A DNA stretch of 64,000 bases from JACCZZ01 sp044227805 (GTDB lineage Bacteria; Bacteroidota; Bacteroidia; Chitinophagales; UBA10324): the NCBI GenBank assembly GCA_044227805.1, contig JBGAWA010000001.1, positions 62,001 through 126,000 on the forward strand, given 5' to 3'. Below, one piece after another: positions 1 through 9,610 of this stretch. A model generated the notes under the pieces. The model had not been told where the DNA came from, did not search any database, and saw only the letters and a program-made list of their open reading frames with translations. The first letter of the stretch is position 1; each line of letters starts with the position of its first letter. Position numbers and translations under genes: made by a program.

Positions 1-2
1 CT

Positions 3-974
3 ATGACCAAGCAACAGGTGCTACATACCCTTAAAAAACATTTGCAAACGGCAATAGCACTCGAACATTCTACTTTACCACCCTACCTTACGGCTTATTG
101 GAGTATTCAAGGCAATTCTGAAAATGCATTACATGTTAAAAATTATTTCCTCTCTGTAATACAGGAAGAAATGCTGCACATGGCAATGGCATGTAATATT
201 CTGAATGCGATTGGCGGCACACCAAAAATCAATGATCCTTTGACTTTACCAGCATTTCCCTGTTCCTTGCCCGGCCATAGCAAAACCAACAATGCCTTTC
301 TTGTGCACCTGGATAAATGCTGTCCGCAATCCGTAACCAATTTTGTGCAGATAGAAATGCCGGAAGAATTCATGGGTAGCAAGCACCATGCAGACGGATG
401 GTGTACCATTGGTGAATTTTATGATGAGATAACGACTTTGATACGGCACAATTCACTCAGTGATACTGATTTTACATTTGGAAAGCAGCTGGACAATTCC
501 TTTAATCCCGGGAAAGGTAAATTATATAGCGTTCGAAACAGGCAGGATGCGCTGAACGCATTGGATGAAATAATTGATCAGGGAGAAGGCCATTCCGGGA
601 AACTTTATAATAAAGATCATGAACTCACGCATTACTGGAAATTTTTTGCCATCCGCGATCTGATGCAAAAGAACCTATGGCACTATGAAGAGGAAGTGAT
701 AAATATGGCCAGAGATCCGGATGAAAAATACTTTACAGCCGAAGCCAGGCAGCTCAATAACCATTTCAACATGCTCTACAGCGAGTTGCTGGACGCGATG
801 CAAGCAGCATTCACCAGTGAGACACCATTACTTGATGAACCGATAAGAATTATGTATTTGCTGAAAGAACCAGCCAGTGAACTCATGCAAATACCATTGG
901 TAGGGAAAGAAGGTAATGCAGGTCCTACGTTCCGGTATATGCGGCAGGACAAGAGAATCAGCTTGCTGCCATAG
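3..974 (+). CDS. Ferritin-like domain protein (VioB / iminophenyl-pyruvate dimer synthase type)
   Basis: A 323-residue protein whose first half fits the ferritin-like helical domain found in VioB-type proteins. The N-terminus carries EHSTLPPYLTAYWSI followed by QEEMLHM, the paired Glu / ExxH carboxylate and histidine ligands of a di-iron four-helix bundle. A further EGHSGKLY segment near residue 195 and HYWKF probably belong to the second helix pair. No signal peptide is visible, so it is probably cytoplasmic. Members of this family occur as stand-alone proteins of unproven function as well as in bisindole pathways; no such pathway lies nearby. The ATG lies two bases inside the window, so an upstream start cannot be excluded. 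Family assignment is good; substrate unknown. Confidence 0.8.
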   Translation: MTKQQVLHTLKKHLQTAIALEHSTLPPYLTAYWSIQGNSENALHVKNYFLSVIQEEMLHMAMACNILNAIGGTPKINDPLTLPAFPCSLPGHSKTNNAFLVHLDKCCPQSVTNFVQIEMPEEFMGSKHHADGWCTIGEFYDEITTLIRHNSLSDTDFTFGKQLDNSFNPGKGKLYSVRNRQDALNALDEIIDQGEGHSGKLYNKDHELTHYWKFFAIRDLMQKNLWHYEEEVINMARDPDEKYFTAEARQLNNHFNMLYSELLDAMQAAFTSETPLLDEPIRIMYLLKEPASELMQIPLVGKEGNAGPTFRYMRQDKRISLLP

Positions 975-1278
975 CACAAATTCCTCATTCAAAGTTCGTT
1001 CAAAAAATTTTGCGACGTAATAACAATTTTCCTTTTATCCATCATTTACGCTGCAATCAGCAGTGACGTCAGATTATTTGAATGAAGCTTCCTGTTACAA
1101 ATTAACTGCTGTGTATTCAATGGTCGCAACCCTTTCACCCTGTCCATTCACTCATTGTTAATGGTTACGTAATTTTATAGTATAAACACAAGCGAGAATG
1201 AAAATATTTCAACAAGTTGTTTCCGGGTTGGAAACGCAGGTTACCGCTCGTGCAACAGCTGTCTAAATCTTGTACAAC
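975..1278. other. Intergenic leader with a small hairpin
   Basis: About 300 bases without a gene between the ferritin-like gene and the Cys/Met-metabolism gene. The only structure seen is a short perfect hairpin, GTTTCC at 1219-1224 pairing with GGAAAC at 1230-1235 around a GGGTT loop, about 45 bases before the start codon. It does not match a SAM-I riboswitch core that I can recognise, and no run of T follows, so it is not an obvious terminator. Confidence 0.3.
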
Positions 1279-2550
1279 ATGGATACCAGTCATAAATTCA
1301 AGCCTGAGAGCCTGATGATGTCCTATGGTTATAAGCCATCACTTTCAGAAGGTGCGATCAAGTCACCTGTTTTTCAGACCTCCACCTTTGTTTTCAAAAG
1401 CGCCGAAGAAGGCAAAGCTTTTTTTGAAGTCGCCTACGGTTTACGAGAAAAAAGAATTAACGAAAAGCCCGGTTTGATTTACAGCCGTATTAACAATCCT
1501 GATCTTGAAATTTTAGAAAACCGTTTAACCCTGTGGGATGAAGCGGAAGACTGTGCTGTTTTTGAGAGTGGTATGTCCGCTATCAGCACGGTGTTGCTGG
1601 AGTTTCTGCAACCCGGAGACCTGCTGCTGTTCAGCACGCCGGTTTATGGTGGAACCGATCACCTCATTCATCATTTCCTCACAAGGTTCGGCATCCATGT
1701 ATTGGCATTCAAGCCAGGAATGGATCAGCATGAAATCGAAAACCTGATTGAACAGACCGGATGGGCAGATAAACTGGCGATGATTTTTGTAGAGACACCT
1801 GCTAATCCCACCAATGCGCTCATTGATATTGCCTGTTGCAAGGCTATAGCGGATAAATACAGTACGAGAACCAGGCAGGTCTATTTGTCGGTTGACAACA
1901 CCTATATGGGTCCTCTCTGGCAACACCCGTTGAAGTTAGGTGCGGATTTTTCAATTTATTCCGCTACCAAATATATTGGCGGTCATAGTGATGTAATTGC
2001 CGGTGCCTGTTGTGGAAATAAAACATTGATCGGCCGAGTAAAAACATTGCGGACATTTTTGGGAAACATGGCATCACCGCACACAGGCTGGTTACTGATG
2101 CGAAGCCTTGAAACCTTGAAAGTCAGAATGGAGCAACAAGCACTGAATGCGGAAAAAGTAGCTGAATTTTTAAGTTATCATCCTAAGATTGAACGGGTGA
2201 ATTATCCGGGACTGATCTCAAAAGACACTAAGGAGTATGAAATCTTTAAAAGGCAATGCTCTTCACCAGGTGCCATGCTCTCATTTGAAATAGTGGGCGG
2301 CGAGCCTGAAGCATTTATGTTTATGAATTCATTAAAAATGATCAAGCTGGCGGTAAGTCTTGGCGGTACTGAATCACTGGCTGAACACCCTGCAACCATG
2401 ACACATGCCGGTGTGGAACCACATCAGCGGGAGGAGATGTCTATCACTGATAAGCTGATCAGGCTTTCCATTGGTGTGGAAAACTATAATGATATCATTT
2501 GGGACCTTCAGCAGGCATTAAGCAAAGTTCAACTGCTGGAGATAGCTTGA
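1279..2550 (+). CDS. Cystathionine gamma-synthase / methionine gamma-lyase family PLP enzyme
   Basis: A fold-type I PLP enzyme of the Cys/Met metabolism family (trans-sulfuration enzymes), 423 residues. The Schiff-base lysine is Lys231 in SATKYIGGHSDV, a hallmark of the family. Other family landmarks are YSRINNPDLEILENRLTLWD (phosphate-binding Tyr and Arg), ESGMSAIST, DNTYMGPLWQHPLKLGAD, and SLGGTESLAEHPATMTH in the C-terminal domain. Length is typical, slightly extended by an insertion after residue 45. The reaction could be gamma-synthase (O-acetyl/succinyl-homoserine to cystathionine or homocysteine) or gamma-lyase on methionine; sequence alone does not decide. A TTG nine bases upstream is in frame, but the ATG at 1279 is the more likely start. 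Monocistronic by context. Confidence 0.88.
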   Translation: MDTSHKFKPESLMMSYGYKPSLSEGAIKSPVFQTSTFVFKSAEEGKAFFEVAYGLREKRINEKPGLIYSRINNPDLEILENRLTLWDEAEDCAVFESGMSAISTVLLEFLQPGDLLLFSTPVYGGTDHLIHHFLTRFGIHVLAFKPGMDQHEIENLIEQTGWADKLAMIFVETPANPTNALIDIACCKAIADKYSTRTRQVYLSVDNTYMGPLWQHPLKLGADFSIYSATKYIGGHSDVIAGACCGNKTLIGRVKTLRTFLGNMASPHTGWLLMRSLETLKVRMEQQALNAEKVAEFLSYHPKIERVNYPGLISKDTKEYEIFKRQCSSPGAMLSFEIVGGEPEAFMFMNSLKMIKLAVSLGGTESLAEHPATMTHAGVEPHQREEMSITDKLIRLSIGVENYNDIIWDLQQALSKVQLLEIA

Positions 2551-2944
2551 TGAAATAAGCTGAAGCAGACTGTGGTTCGGAATATTCATTCCAAAGAATT
2601 TTGTTGTGGCAGCACAAGATGGAAAGTTACAGGCTGAAGGTGCAATTCGAATATGCCTTGTCGACGTTTATGGATCTTCAATCGGGATCTTATCCATACA
2701 CGCTGATTCTACAGTTGAAAGCATTGAGGTGATTTCTTCTGAAATAAAGTTGTTCATGATTCATCAAATACTTTTTGAACACATGAGAATACGCAAAATA
2801 TTGCTACACCCAGGTTAAACCCGTTGCTATTTTGAACTGCCAAAAATGCGGATTGAACACGACATTTATTTTGTAGAATGACCATTATCATTTTTCATGG
2901 CTTTCATCAGTGCTAATTTTATGCTGAATTAAAACTTTTATGCC
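2551..2944. other. Intergenic region with terminal relic of the 152-bp repeat
   Basis: Nearly 400 bases without a convincing gene; a 70-codon GTG frame here shows no domain and runs into repeat sequence. Positions 2811-2851 match the right end of the 152-bp interspersed element (GGTTAAACCCGTTGC, then TTTGAACTGC and AAAATGCGG), followed by ATTGAA. The left part of that copy is not recognisable, so this is a decayed fragment. Confidence 0.5.
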
Positions 2945-3961
2945 ATGAAACTCCTACCAATTATTTCGCTGGCATTATGGCTTACGTTGCCATCTTATGC
3001 GCAAATTACATTGACCTCAGCGAATACTCCCGCAGCAGGTGACGATTATATCGCACAGGGATGTGATACGACCGGTGTTGAACCCGGAAACAGTGGTGCC
3101 AATGTCATGTGGGATTTCAGTGCCCTCATTCCGGAGGGGGAAGCCGTAACCGATCAGTACGTTACACCCGGCAGTACGCCTTATGCATCCTCTTTTCCCA
3201 CTGCTACCATTGTTCAAAATGTGTATAACAGCTTATTCCTGTATTACAAAGTGACTGAAACAGCGCAGAGTTTTTTAGGAATGGGTAACTCTGTAATGCT
3301 GGAAATATATGATGATCCGGAATTGCTGATTTCCTTTCCTTTCACTTTCAATTCCACCTTAACGGATCCGTTTTCAGGCTCCTACGATGTGCTGGGAATT
3401 ACCACCTATCACTTTGGAACCCATACACTCACAGCGGATGCTTATGGCACGCTGATACTTCCTACCGGTACTTACAATAATGTGCTAAGGGTTAAATCGG
3501 TCAATGATGCGAAAGACTCGATGTATATTTTCGGTACATCAAATGTCAATCATGATGTTAATGTCTCCTGGCTATGGTACACTGCCAGTGGCAGGTATCC
3601 CCTTTTTGAAATCGTGAAAACAACAAGCACTACACAAAGCGGAACTTATCACAGCAAGGCAGTAGCTTATAGAAGTGGCGGCACTTTCATTACCGAAAAA
3701 AATACATTGCACAGCATACTCATCAGCCCTAATCCTGTAGCCGATGCCGCCAACATTAAAGTGAACTGCAAGCATGCATGCTCTGCCATCATTAATGTTT
3801 TGGATCTTACCGGTAACAAGATGCAAAGTGTTTTTATTGGGTCACTACTTCCGGGTGTAAACGATTTTCATTTTAACAGGGGGCAGCTATCACCAGGCAT
3901 GTACCTGCTGGAGGTAATTGCGGATGGAGTACGTGACGAGGCAAAAATCATCGTGCAATAA
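2945..3961 (+). CDS. T9SS-secreted hypothetical protein
   Basis: A secreted protein of 338 residues. Residues 1-19 form a signal peptide (MKLLPIISLALWLTLPSYAQ). The last ~80 residues are a type A T9SS C-terminal sorting domain: ISPNPVADAANI, a central GNKMQ turn and the closing LSPGMYLLEVIADG followed by a basic strand ending at IIVQ. The body (20-250) is beta-rich with no recognised enzyme motif; it resembles small Bacteroidota proteins of unknown function with only a sorting domain. Expected location is the cell surface or medium, exported through Sec and then the Por translocon, for which gldD/gldE later in this window are associated genes. Followed by a copy of the 152-bp repeat. Confidence 0.85.
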   Translation: MKLLPIISLALWLTLPSYAQITLTSANTPAAGDDYIAQGCDTTGVEPGNSGANVMWDFSALIPEGEAVTDQYVTPGSTPYASSFPTATIVQNVYNSLFLYYKVTETAQSFLGMGNSVMLEIYDDPELLISFPFTFNSTLTDPFSGSYDVLGITTYHFGTHTLTADAYGTLILPTGTYNNVLRVKSVNDAKDSMYIFGTSNVNHDVNVSWLWYTASGRYPLFEIVKTTSTTQSGTYHSKAVAYRSGGTFITEKNTLHSILISPNPVADAANIKVNCKHACSAIINVLDLTGNKMQSVFIGSLLPGVNDFHFNRGQLSPGMYLLEVIADGVRDEAKIIVQ

Positions 3962-4067
3962 ATAAATGCAAACTGCAGCTGCTTACGTTCAATTTACAGA
4001 TCAGGTTTATAACGTATTATTCCTGGAGGAGGAAAATTCCTCTGTTGTAGTGCCGAGCACATTTGAA

Positions 4068-4219
4068 CCCGGATTTTTCAGTGGAAAAATCCCGCTTTGC
4101 TGCGACTTAGAACTGCTAAGGGTTTGCTCAATTTGTCAAGAAAAGAAAATGTTTCACAAACCCTAAGCAGTTCTACGTCGGGGTTAAACCCGTTGCCGCT
4201 TTGAACTGCAAAATGTGGG
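4068..4219 (+). repeat. 152-bp MITE-like element, copy A
   Basis: Full-length copy bounded by CCCGGATTTTT on the left and AAAATGTGGG on the right, flanked on both sides by the direct repeat TTGAA (4063-4067 and 4220-4224). Inside, 24-nt arms at 4103-4126 and 4157-4180 are complementary except for two positions and enclose a ~30-nt A-rich loop. A second small hairpin, GGATTTTTC/GAAAAATCC, lies at the left end. It sits between the T9SS gene and the P-type ATPase gene. No coding capacity. Confidence 0.85.
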
Positions 4220-4447
4220 TTGAAATTGCAAAGTACCTTCCTCACGAAATAAATCTCCCATGCTCAATAGCAACTGCAGTAACAACTGTTTGCATCCGTC
4301 CGTGATTGCTTTCAAATTTTTCTGCTACCTGGCGTATATTTCAATCTATGTTTCGAACAGTATGCAAACCGGCTTAGTTACAGGTCAACTTTGCGCTTCA
4401 GTCCATCCGTTCCACCAGCAGCAGCAATTTGTGCTGATAATAAGAAA

Positions 4448-7060
4448 ATGCAACACATGAATTTTCACCTTTTGTCGGTTGCTGAGATTTATAAATTGCT
4501 TGACAGCAGCGCTGAGGGACTGAGTGCTGAAGAGGGTGAACAACGGTTACAGCAATACGGTCAAAACAGGTTAGCGGAAAGAAAAAAAGTATCGGCGGCA
4601 GTCCTGCTGTTATACCAGTTAAAAGAAGTTATGGTACTGATACTGCTGGCCGCAGCAGCCATTTCAATGGTGACAGGCGATACAAAAGATGCCATTGTAA
4701 TTATCGCTATTGTTATACTGAATGCCATCATTGGTTTTGTTCAGGAATACCGTGCCGGGAAAGCAATGGAAGCATTGAAGAAATTATCCGCATCCTATGC
4801 AACGGTCAGAAGGTCTGGCCATATCCGGCAATTACCGGCAACAGCAATAGTGCCTGGAGACGTTGTCATACTCGAAGCCGGTGTTATCGTACCGGCAGAC
4901 ATCCGGCTTACGCAGTCTCATTCATTAAGAATTGACGAATCAGCACTTACCGGCGAAGCAAGCGCCGTGGAAAAATGTACGGAAGAAATAAATATTCCTC
5001 TTCTCCCGCTAGGCGATCGTCTTAACATGGCTTATAAATCTACGATTGTAAGTTATGGGCGAGGTGAGGGAATGATAGTAGCTACAGGGATCAACACGGA
5101 AATCGGGCGTATCGCACAGCTGCTTGAGGCAGATGAACAACAAACGCCACTGCAAAAAAGGTTAGCTGACTTTGGTAAAAAAATATCCATCATCGTCGTC
5201 ATCATCTGCATGGTACTATTTGTTGCAGGATGGATGCGGGGAGAGGACACCATCAAAATGCTGCTCACCTCTATTTCCATCGCAGTAGCAGCTATTCCTG
5301 AAGCGTTGCCCGCTGTGATCACGATTGCATTGGCATTGGGTGCAAAACGGATGGTGCGGCAAAATGCGCTGATCAGAAAACTGACAGCCGTGGAGGCATT
5401 AGGTTCCGTCACCTACATCTGTTCTGATAAGACAGGTACCATCACACAAAATCAGATGAAGGTGACCGATATGTGGCTCTCGCCTTCTTCCGGTGGCCTG
5501 TATGATTTATCAGCCAGAGATCTGTTGTTGCTGGCGATGGAAATGAATCATGATGTGGTAAAAGATGAAAACGATTCGCTGGTAGGAGACGCAACAGAAA
5601 TTGCTCTCGCTAAATATGCGAGCAGTCATTTCCATCATGCAAAGTACTCCGATGGAAAGCGGACGCATGAGCTGCCCTTTGATCCGGGCAGAAAAAGGAT
5701 GACGACTATTTACCCTTTTCAAAACAAATGGCTGATCGTAACCAAGGGTGCGGTTGAAACAGTACTGGCTATCTGCCATCCTTCCATTGATGATACAATA
5801 GCAGAAAAAGCAATAGACTTCGCAAAACAGGGCAAGCGGGTTTTGGCCTATGCCATCTGCGTTCTCGACAGGCTGCCGGATGTAATAGCCATTGAAACCA
5901 TTGAACATCACTTGCAATGCATTGGCCTGGTAGCCATGATGGACGCGCCAAGGGAAGGAGTTAAACAGGCTATCGCTGATTGCTACGAAGCCGGCATCAC
6001 CCCCGTTATGATTACCGGTGATCATCCGGTAACGGCGAAAACAATTGCCATTGAAACCGGTATCATCCGGCATGAAACAGACAGGATCATGACCGGTCCG
6101 GAACTTGACGGATTACCTGACGGTGAATATGAAAGGTCCATTGCCGATATTAAAGTGTATGCACGGGTTTCCCCTGAACAAAAACTCAGGATCATCAAGA
6201 CGCTGCAACAAAAAAACGAGCTGGTGGCTATGACCGGTGATGGTGTGAATGATGCCCCCGCATTGAAACGGGCAAACATTGGAATTGCCATGGGCATCAC
6301 CGGCACGGAGGTGTCCAAAGAATCGGCTCATATGATTCTGCTCGATGACAATTTCACATCCATCATTCTTGCCGTGCGGGAAGGGAGAAGGATTTTTGAC
6401 AACATCAGGAAATTCATAAAATATGTAATGGCCTGCAATGGCGGTGAGCTATGGACCATCTGCCTGGCACCACTGGCGGGATTGCCTGTTCCGCTGCTGC
6501 CGGTACAAATTCTCTGGGTTAATCTCGTTACCGATGGACTACCGGGTCTGGCATTCACAGTAGAACCGGCAGAAGAAAATGTACTCAAACGACTGCCGAG
6601 GAAACCCGGCGAGAGTTTTTTTGCCGGTGGACTTGGTGTTCACATTCTTTGGGTGGGTAGCCTGCTGGGCACCCTCTGTTTAGGAATTCAAGCCTGCACG
6701 TTTTACTTCGGTAACGATAACTGGCAAACCATGATTTTCACCGTGCTGAGCATCTCACAACTCGGACATGCCATGGCTATCAGGAGTGATACGAAGTCAC
6801 TATTCAAACAGGGAGTCTTTGGAAACAGACAATTGGCTTTGGCAGTATTACTTACATTGGGATTACAGATTGCCGCAGTGTATGTTCCTTTCATGCAAAA
6901 CATGCTGGGCACTCAACCGCTTTCAATTCCTGAATTGCTAATCTGCATCCTGCTGTCCAGCATCGTATTCTGGGCGGTAGAAATTGAAAAATATTGTAAA
7001 AGAAACCGCATGCAAAAAAACACAGGATCATCTTTCAGGAAAAATGAATTTGCCCAGTAA
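4448..7060 (+). CDS. Cation-translocating P-type ATPase (P2A, Ca2+-ATPase-like)
   Basis: An inner-membrane cation pump of 870 residues, of the type IIA (SERCA/PMR1-like) group. Domains in order: N-terminal cation-ATPase domain (LLDSSAEGLSAEEGEQRL), first membrane pair, actuator domain with LTGEASAVEK (TGES-like), membrane segment 4 with the PEALP cation motif, the phosphorylation site DKTGTIT with the aspartate at residue 327, the nucleotide-binding domain, the hinge GDGVNDAPALK, and four to six C-terminal membrane helices. PEALPAVI in place of PxxLP and the overall length fit Ca2+ or Mn2+ transport; ion specificity is inferred. The longest frame begins at a TTG; ATGs at 4448 and 4457 precede the conserved start MNFHLLSV. 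Apparently monocistronic. Confidence 0.92.
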   Translation: MQHMNFHLLSVAEIYKLLDSSAEGLSAEEGEQRLQQYGQNRLAERKKVSAAVLLLYQLKEVMVLILLAAAAISMVTGDTKDAIVIIAIVILNAIIGFVQEYRAGKAMEALKKLSASYATVRRSGHIRQLPATAIVPGDVVILEAGVIVPADIRLTQSHSLRIDESALTGEASAVEKCTEEINIPLLPLGDRLNMAYKSTIVSYGRGEGMIVATGINTEIGRIAQLLEADEQQTPLQKRLADFGKKISIIVVIICMVLFVAGWMRGEDTIKMLLTSISIAVAAIPEALPAVITIALALGAKRMVRQNALIRKLTAVEALGSVTYICSDKTGTITQNQMKVTDMWLSPSSGGLYDLSARDLLLLAMEMNHDVVKDENDSLVGDATEIALAKYASSHFHHAKYSDGKRTHELPFDPGRKRMTTIYPFQNKWLIVTKGAVETVLAICHPSIDDTIAEKAIDFAKQGKRVLAYAICVLDRLPDVIAIETIEHHLQCIGLVAMMDAPREGVKQAIADCYEAGITPVMITGDHPVTAKTIAIETGIIRHETDRIMTGPELDGLPDGEYERSIADIKVYARVSPEQKLRIIKTLQQKNELVAMTGDGVNDAPALKRANIGIAMGITGTEVSKESAHMILLDDNFTSIILAVREGRRIFDNIRKFIKYVMACNGGELWTICLAPLAGLPVPLLPVQILWVNLVTDGLPGLAFTVEPAEENVLKRLPRKPGESFFAGGLGVHILWVGSLLGTLCLGIQACTFYFGNDNWQTMIFTVLSISQLGHAMAIRSDTKSLFKQGVFGNRQLALAVLLTLGLQIAAVYVPFMQNMLGTQPLSIPELLICILLSSIVFWAVEIEKYCKRNRMQKNTGSSFRKNEFAQ

Positions 7061-7145
7061 CAGCAGGATATAAAATAAAGGTGTATCAGGCAACTTTTTT
7101 CCCCTTCACTTTATACCTTCAATGCGCAAATAAAAATTATTCGCT

Positions 7146-7907
7146 ATGATAACCAACAAAATTGCCTTGATTACAGGAGGCAGCAGAGGACTGGGAAGAG
7201 ATATGGCCATTCGGCTTGCTGAATACGGGCATGATGTGATCATCACCTATCATACCCGCAAAGAACTTGCTCAGGAAGTGGCTACTGCCATTCAAAACCT
7301 CGGAAGAAAGTGCGCTATTCTGCAATTCGATGCTTCTATATTTGATTCCATTGATGCATTGCTAAAAAGCCTACAACAAACGCTGCAGGACAAATGGCAA
7401 CGGTCACATTTCGATTTTTTGATCAACAACGGCGGTATTGGAGCCACCATTCCATTTTCGCAGGTGACGGAAGAAGACTTTGACCGCTTCCTCAACATCC
7501 ATTTTAAAAGCATTTATTTCCTTACCCAACGGGCCTTGCCTTTGATTAATACCGGAGGAAGAATCATCAATATTTCAACAGGCACCACAAGGTTTTGCGT
7601 TCCGGGATATTCGGTTTATGCTTCTATGAAAGGAGCCATCGAAACATTCACAAAATATCTTGCAAAAGAAGTGGGTGCGAGGGGAATAACCGCTAATGTG
7701 CTTGCACCCGGTCCTATTGAAACAGATTTCAACAATGCTGCACTCAGAAATAACCCGGACCGGAAAACACTGATGGCCACACTCACCGCATTGGGCAGAG
7801 TGGGTCAGCCGTCAGATATCGGTGGTATTGTTACGTTTCTTTGTTCAAATGATGCCGGCTGGATCACCGGACAAAGGATTGAAGCATCAGGTGGCATTAA
7901 CTTGTAG
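7146..7907 (+). CDS. SDR-family oxidoreductase (FabG-like)
   Basis: A 253-residue classical short-chain dehydrogenase/reductase. The Rossmann nucleotide site is TGGSRGLGRDMA at residues ~10-21, the NNGG element (usually NNAG) lies near residue 97, and the catalytic Tyr-Lys pair is in YSVYASMKGA, preceded by the serine in NISTGT. A C-terminal W-ITGQ-EASGG segment is the usual 3-oxoacyl-ACP reductase-like ending. An Arg in the first turn (GSRGLG) favours NADP(H). The substrate cannot be predicted; the gene stands alone and so does not look like the fatty-acid fabG. Soluble, cytoplasmic. Confidence 0.88.
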   Translation: MITNKIALITGGSRGLGRDMAIRLAEYGHDVIITYHTRKELAQEVATAIQNLGRKCAILQFDASIFDSIDALLKSLQQTLQDKWQRSHFDFLINNGGIGATIPFSQVTEEDFDRFLNIHFKSIYFLTQRALPLINTGGRIINISTGTTRFCVPGYSVYASMKGAIETFTKYLAKEVGARGITANVLAPGPIETDFNNAALRNNPDRKTLMATLTALGRVGQPSDIGGIVTFLCSNDAGWITGQRIEASGGINL

Positions 7908-7990
7908 TTACAATATTCGCTGGAGAATATGCTTTCTAATACCATCAATCAATTCATACCATTCACCTCCGGTTCTTTAACTGAATATTT

Positions 7991-8572
7991 ATGCTATCAC
8001 TGAACTTCACTCCTTTTCCTTCATTAATCACTGAGCATATTGCATTGCGCCCTTTGACCGTTGCAGATGCCGGCGATGTTTATATTCACCGGTCTGATGA
8101 AAGAATCCTGAAATTTATTGACAGTCCCAGAGCAAAAAGCATTGATGATGCGATTGCATTTATTCTGAAAATAAATAAAGCTGTCGCTGATAACGAATCC
8201 ATTTTCTGGGCTATCCAAGCCAGGAATAATCCTGGCATGATCGGAAGCATCTGTTTATGGAAAATTAAGTTCGAGGAGGAAGAAGCGGAGGTTGGTTACG
8301 TATTACATCCGGACCACCAGGGAAAAGGCCTTATGCAGGAAGCCTTGCATACGGTGCTTGATTATGGATTTGATGAGATGCAGCTAAGGTGTATTCTCGC
8401 AGAAGTGCATCCAGACAATATCAGATCAATAGCATTGCTGGTCAGAAACGGATTCAGGCAACAATCCGTTGCTCCGGATACGGCGATTTATGCACTGGAA
8501 CGCCAGTTCAGGATATCAACTGTAGCAAGCAAAAAATGCTGCTTTAGCCCGGATCGTTTTCCTTTAAGATAA
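7991..8572 (+). CDS. GNAT-family N-acetyltransferase (RimJ/RimL-like)
   Basis: A 193-residue acetyltransferase of the GNAT fold, closest in layout to the RimJ/RimL group. It begins with the typical LITEHIALRPLTVADAGDVY strand/helix, has the acetyl-CoA pyrophosphate loop in HPDHQGKGLMQEAL (Q/RxxGxG/A type) at ~110-123, and the AEVHPDNIRSIALLVRNGF element (N-S-x3-L-x-K/R-x-G-F) near residue 140. The C-terminal 25 residues are lysine/cysteine-rich and not conserved in the family. Target unknown: ribosomal proteins, other peptides and small molecules are all possible. Confidence 0.85.
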   Translation: MLSLNFTPFPSLITEHIALRPLTVADAGDVYIHRSDERILKFIDSPRAKSIDDAIAFILKINKAVADNESIFWAIQARNNPGMIGSICLWKIKFEEEEAEVGYVLHPDHQGKGLMQEALHTVLDYGFDEMQLRCILAEVHPDNIRSIALLVRNGFRQQSVAPDTAIYALERQFRISTVASKKCCFSPDRFPLR

Positions 8573-8580
8573 TGATACAC

Positions 8581-8601
8581 GCCGGCATTGAACTGCAAAA
8601 T
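8581..8601 (-). repeat. Terminal fragment of the 152-bp element
   Basis: Twenty-odd bases (GCCGGCATTGAACTGCAAAA) that match the right-end stretch of the 152-bp element (GCCGCTTTGAACTGCAAAAT) with few differences, between the ends of the convergent GNAT and arginase-family genes. Too short for a secure call; chance similarity is possible. Confidence 0.3.
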
Positions 8602-8607
8602 CAAAGC

Positions 8608-9399
8608 TCATGACATCTTGCAGACCAGTTCCTTAAAAAATTTATAGGCAACCATGGCTGTCATCTGATGCGAATCACGCAACGGATTATACTCAACAAT
8701 ATCCGCCGCCACAACAGGCACTTTTATTTTTTGAATCATGTTAATCACATCCCGCGTAGTGAGCCCGCCAGGTTCATGATGTGAAACACCGGGCGCAAAT
8801 GCCGGATCAAGCGCATCAAGATCGAGCGAAACATACAAAGGACCTTTCAGCTCATCTATACATGAATCATTGAACCCACTTGCTGGAATAATGCTGACAC
8901 CAAATCTTTCTGCCTGTTCCCGCTGATGTGTATTTAAAGTCCGTATGCCAACCTGTGTCAGCGATGCAATGACGTTGCGTTCCATGATCCTGGCAAACGG
9001 AGAAGCATGTGAATATGGATTCTGATCAAAACTGTCATACAGATCGGCATGCGCGTCAATATGAAGCACATGAAGCGGTTGATGGACCTCAGCCACAGCG
9101 GTAATGAGCGGATAGGAAACAGAATGGTCCCCTCCGAAAGAAAAAATTTTTGAATGCCGCGCCAGGAATTTTCTTGCACCATAAAGAATATGTTGAAAAG
9201 CAGCCTCAGGATCGGCCTGTTCAAATTCCAGGTCACCACAATCGGTGAAGCTGAAACCTTCCCTGATTTCCATACCCTTCTCTGCAAATGCATTCGATGA
9301 TCCGTCCTTCCACATCTGACGGATAACCGGCGGTGCCAGTGCGGCACCCCGCAGGAATGAAGAATTGGCATCGTAAGGAATTCCAACAAGTTGTACCAT
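8608..9399 (-). CDS. Arginase/agmatinase/formimidoylglutamase-family ureohydrolase
   Basis: A 263-residue Mn-dependent ureohydrolase. All metal-binding signatures are present in order: GGDHSVSYP (His), HIDAHADLYD (Asp-His-Asp) and SLDLDALDPAFAPGV (Asp-Asp), followed by the SHHEPGGLTTRD segment. Family members hydrolyse arginine, agmatine or formimidoylglutamate. In Bacteroidota this short form is often annotated formimidoylglutamase or agmatinase; there is no hut cluster or polyamine gene beside it, so substrate is open. Cytoplasmic. Transcribed against the preceding GNAT gene (convergent ends 35 bases apart). Confidence 0.87.
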   Translation of the reverse strand: MVQLVGIPYDANSSFLRGAALAPPVIRQMWKDGSSNAFAEKGMEIREGFSFTDCGDLEFEQADPEAAFQHILYGARKFLARHSKIFSFGGDHSVSYPLITAVAEVHQPLHVLHIDAHADLYDSFDQNPYSHASPFARIMERNVIASLTQVGIRTLNTHQREQAERFGVSIIPASGFNDSCIDELKGPLYVSLDLDALDPAFAPGVSHHEPGGLTTRDVINMIQKIKVPVVAADIVEYNPLRDSHQMTAMVAYKFFKELVCKMS

Positions 9400-9610
9400 C
9401 TAATCAAGAACATTCAAAAACATACAGTAGATCCTCCGACCGAGGAGCAACCTTGCGTATCATCTTCAAAACACTGCACCAGTCCTTTCATCAAATAAAT
9501 TTAACTATTTTACAAAGCGAAGCAATCACCTGATAGTTTTCAGTGGGTCAATGTAAGTACAGCATCCTTTCATCAGCAGTGCCAATGACCGCATTACCCT
9601 TTATCTCTCA

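Noticed and set aside
1000..1278. SAM riboswitch before the Cys/Met enzyme
   Set aside because: No match to the conserved SAM-I core could be found in the leader.
2606..2818. 70-codon frame starting with GTG after the Cys/Met enzyme
   Set aside because: No domain, no ATG, and its 3' end runs into a relic of the 152-bp element; looks fortuitous.
4068..4219. Repeat copies as REP/BIME elements or CRISPR units
   Set aside because: Copies are 152 bp, widely spaced, with target duplications and nesting; there is no regular spacer, no cas gene and no REP-associated (RAYT) transposase in the window.
3966..4460. Two short plus-strand frames between the T9SS gene and the ATPase
   Set aside because: The first lies largely within repeat copy A and the second overlaps the ATPase start; neither has a recognisable protein pattern.
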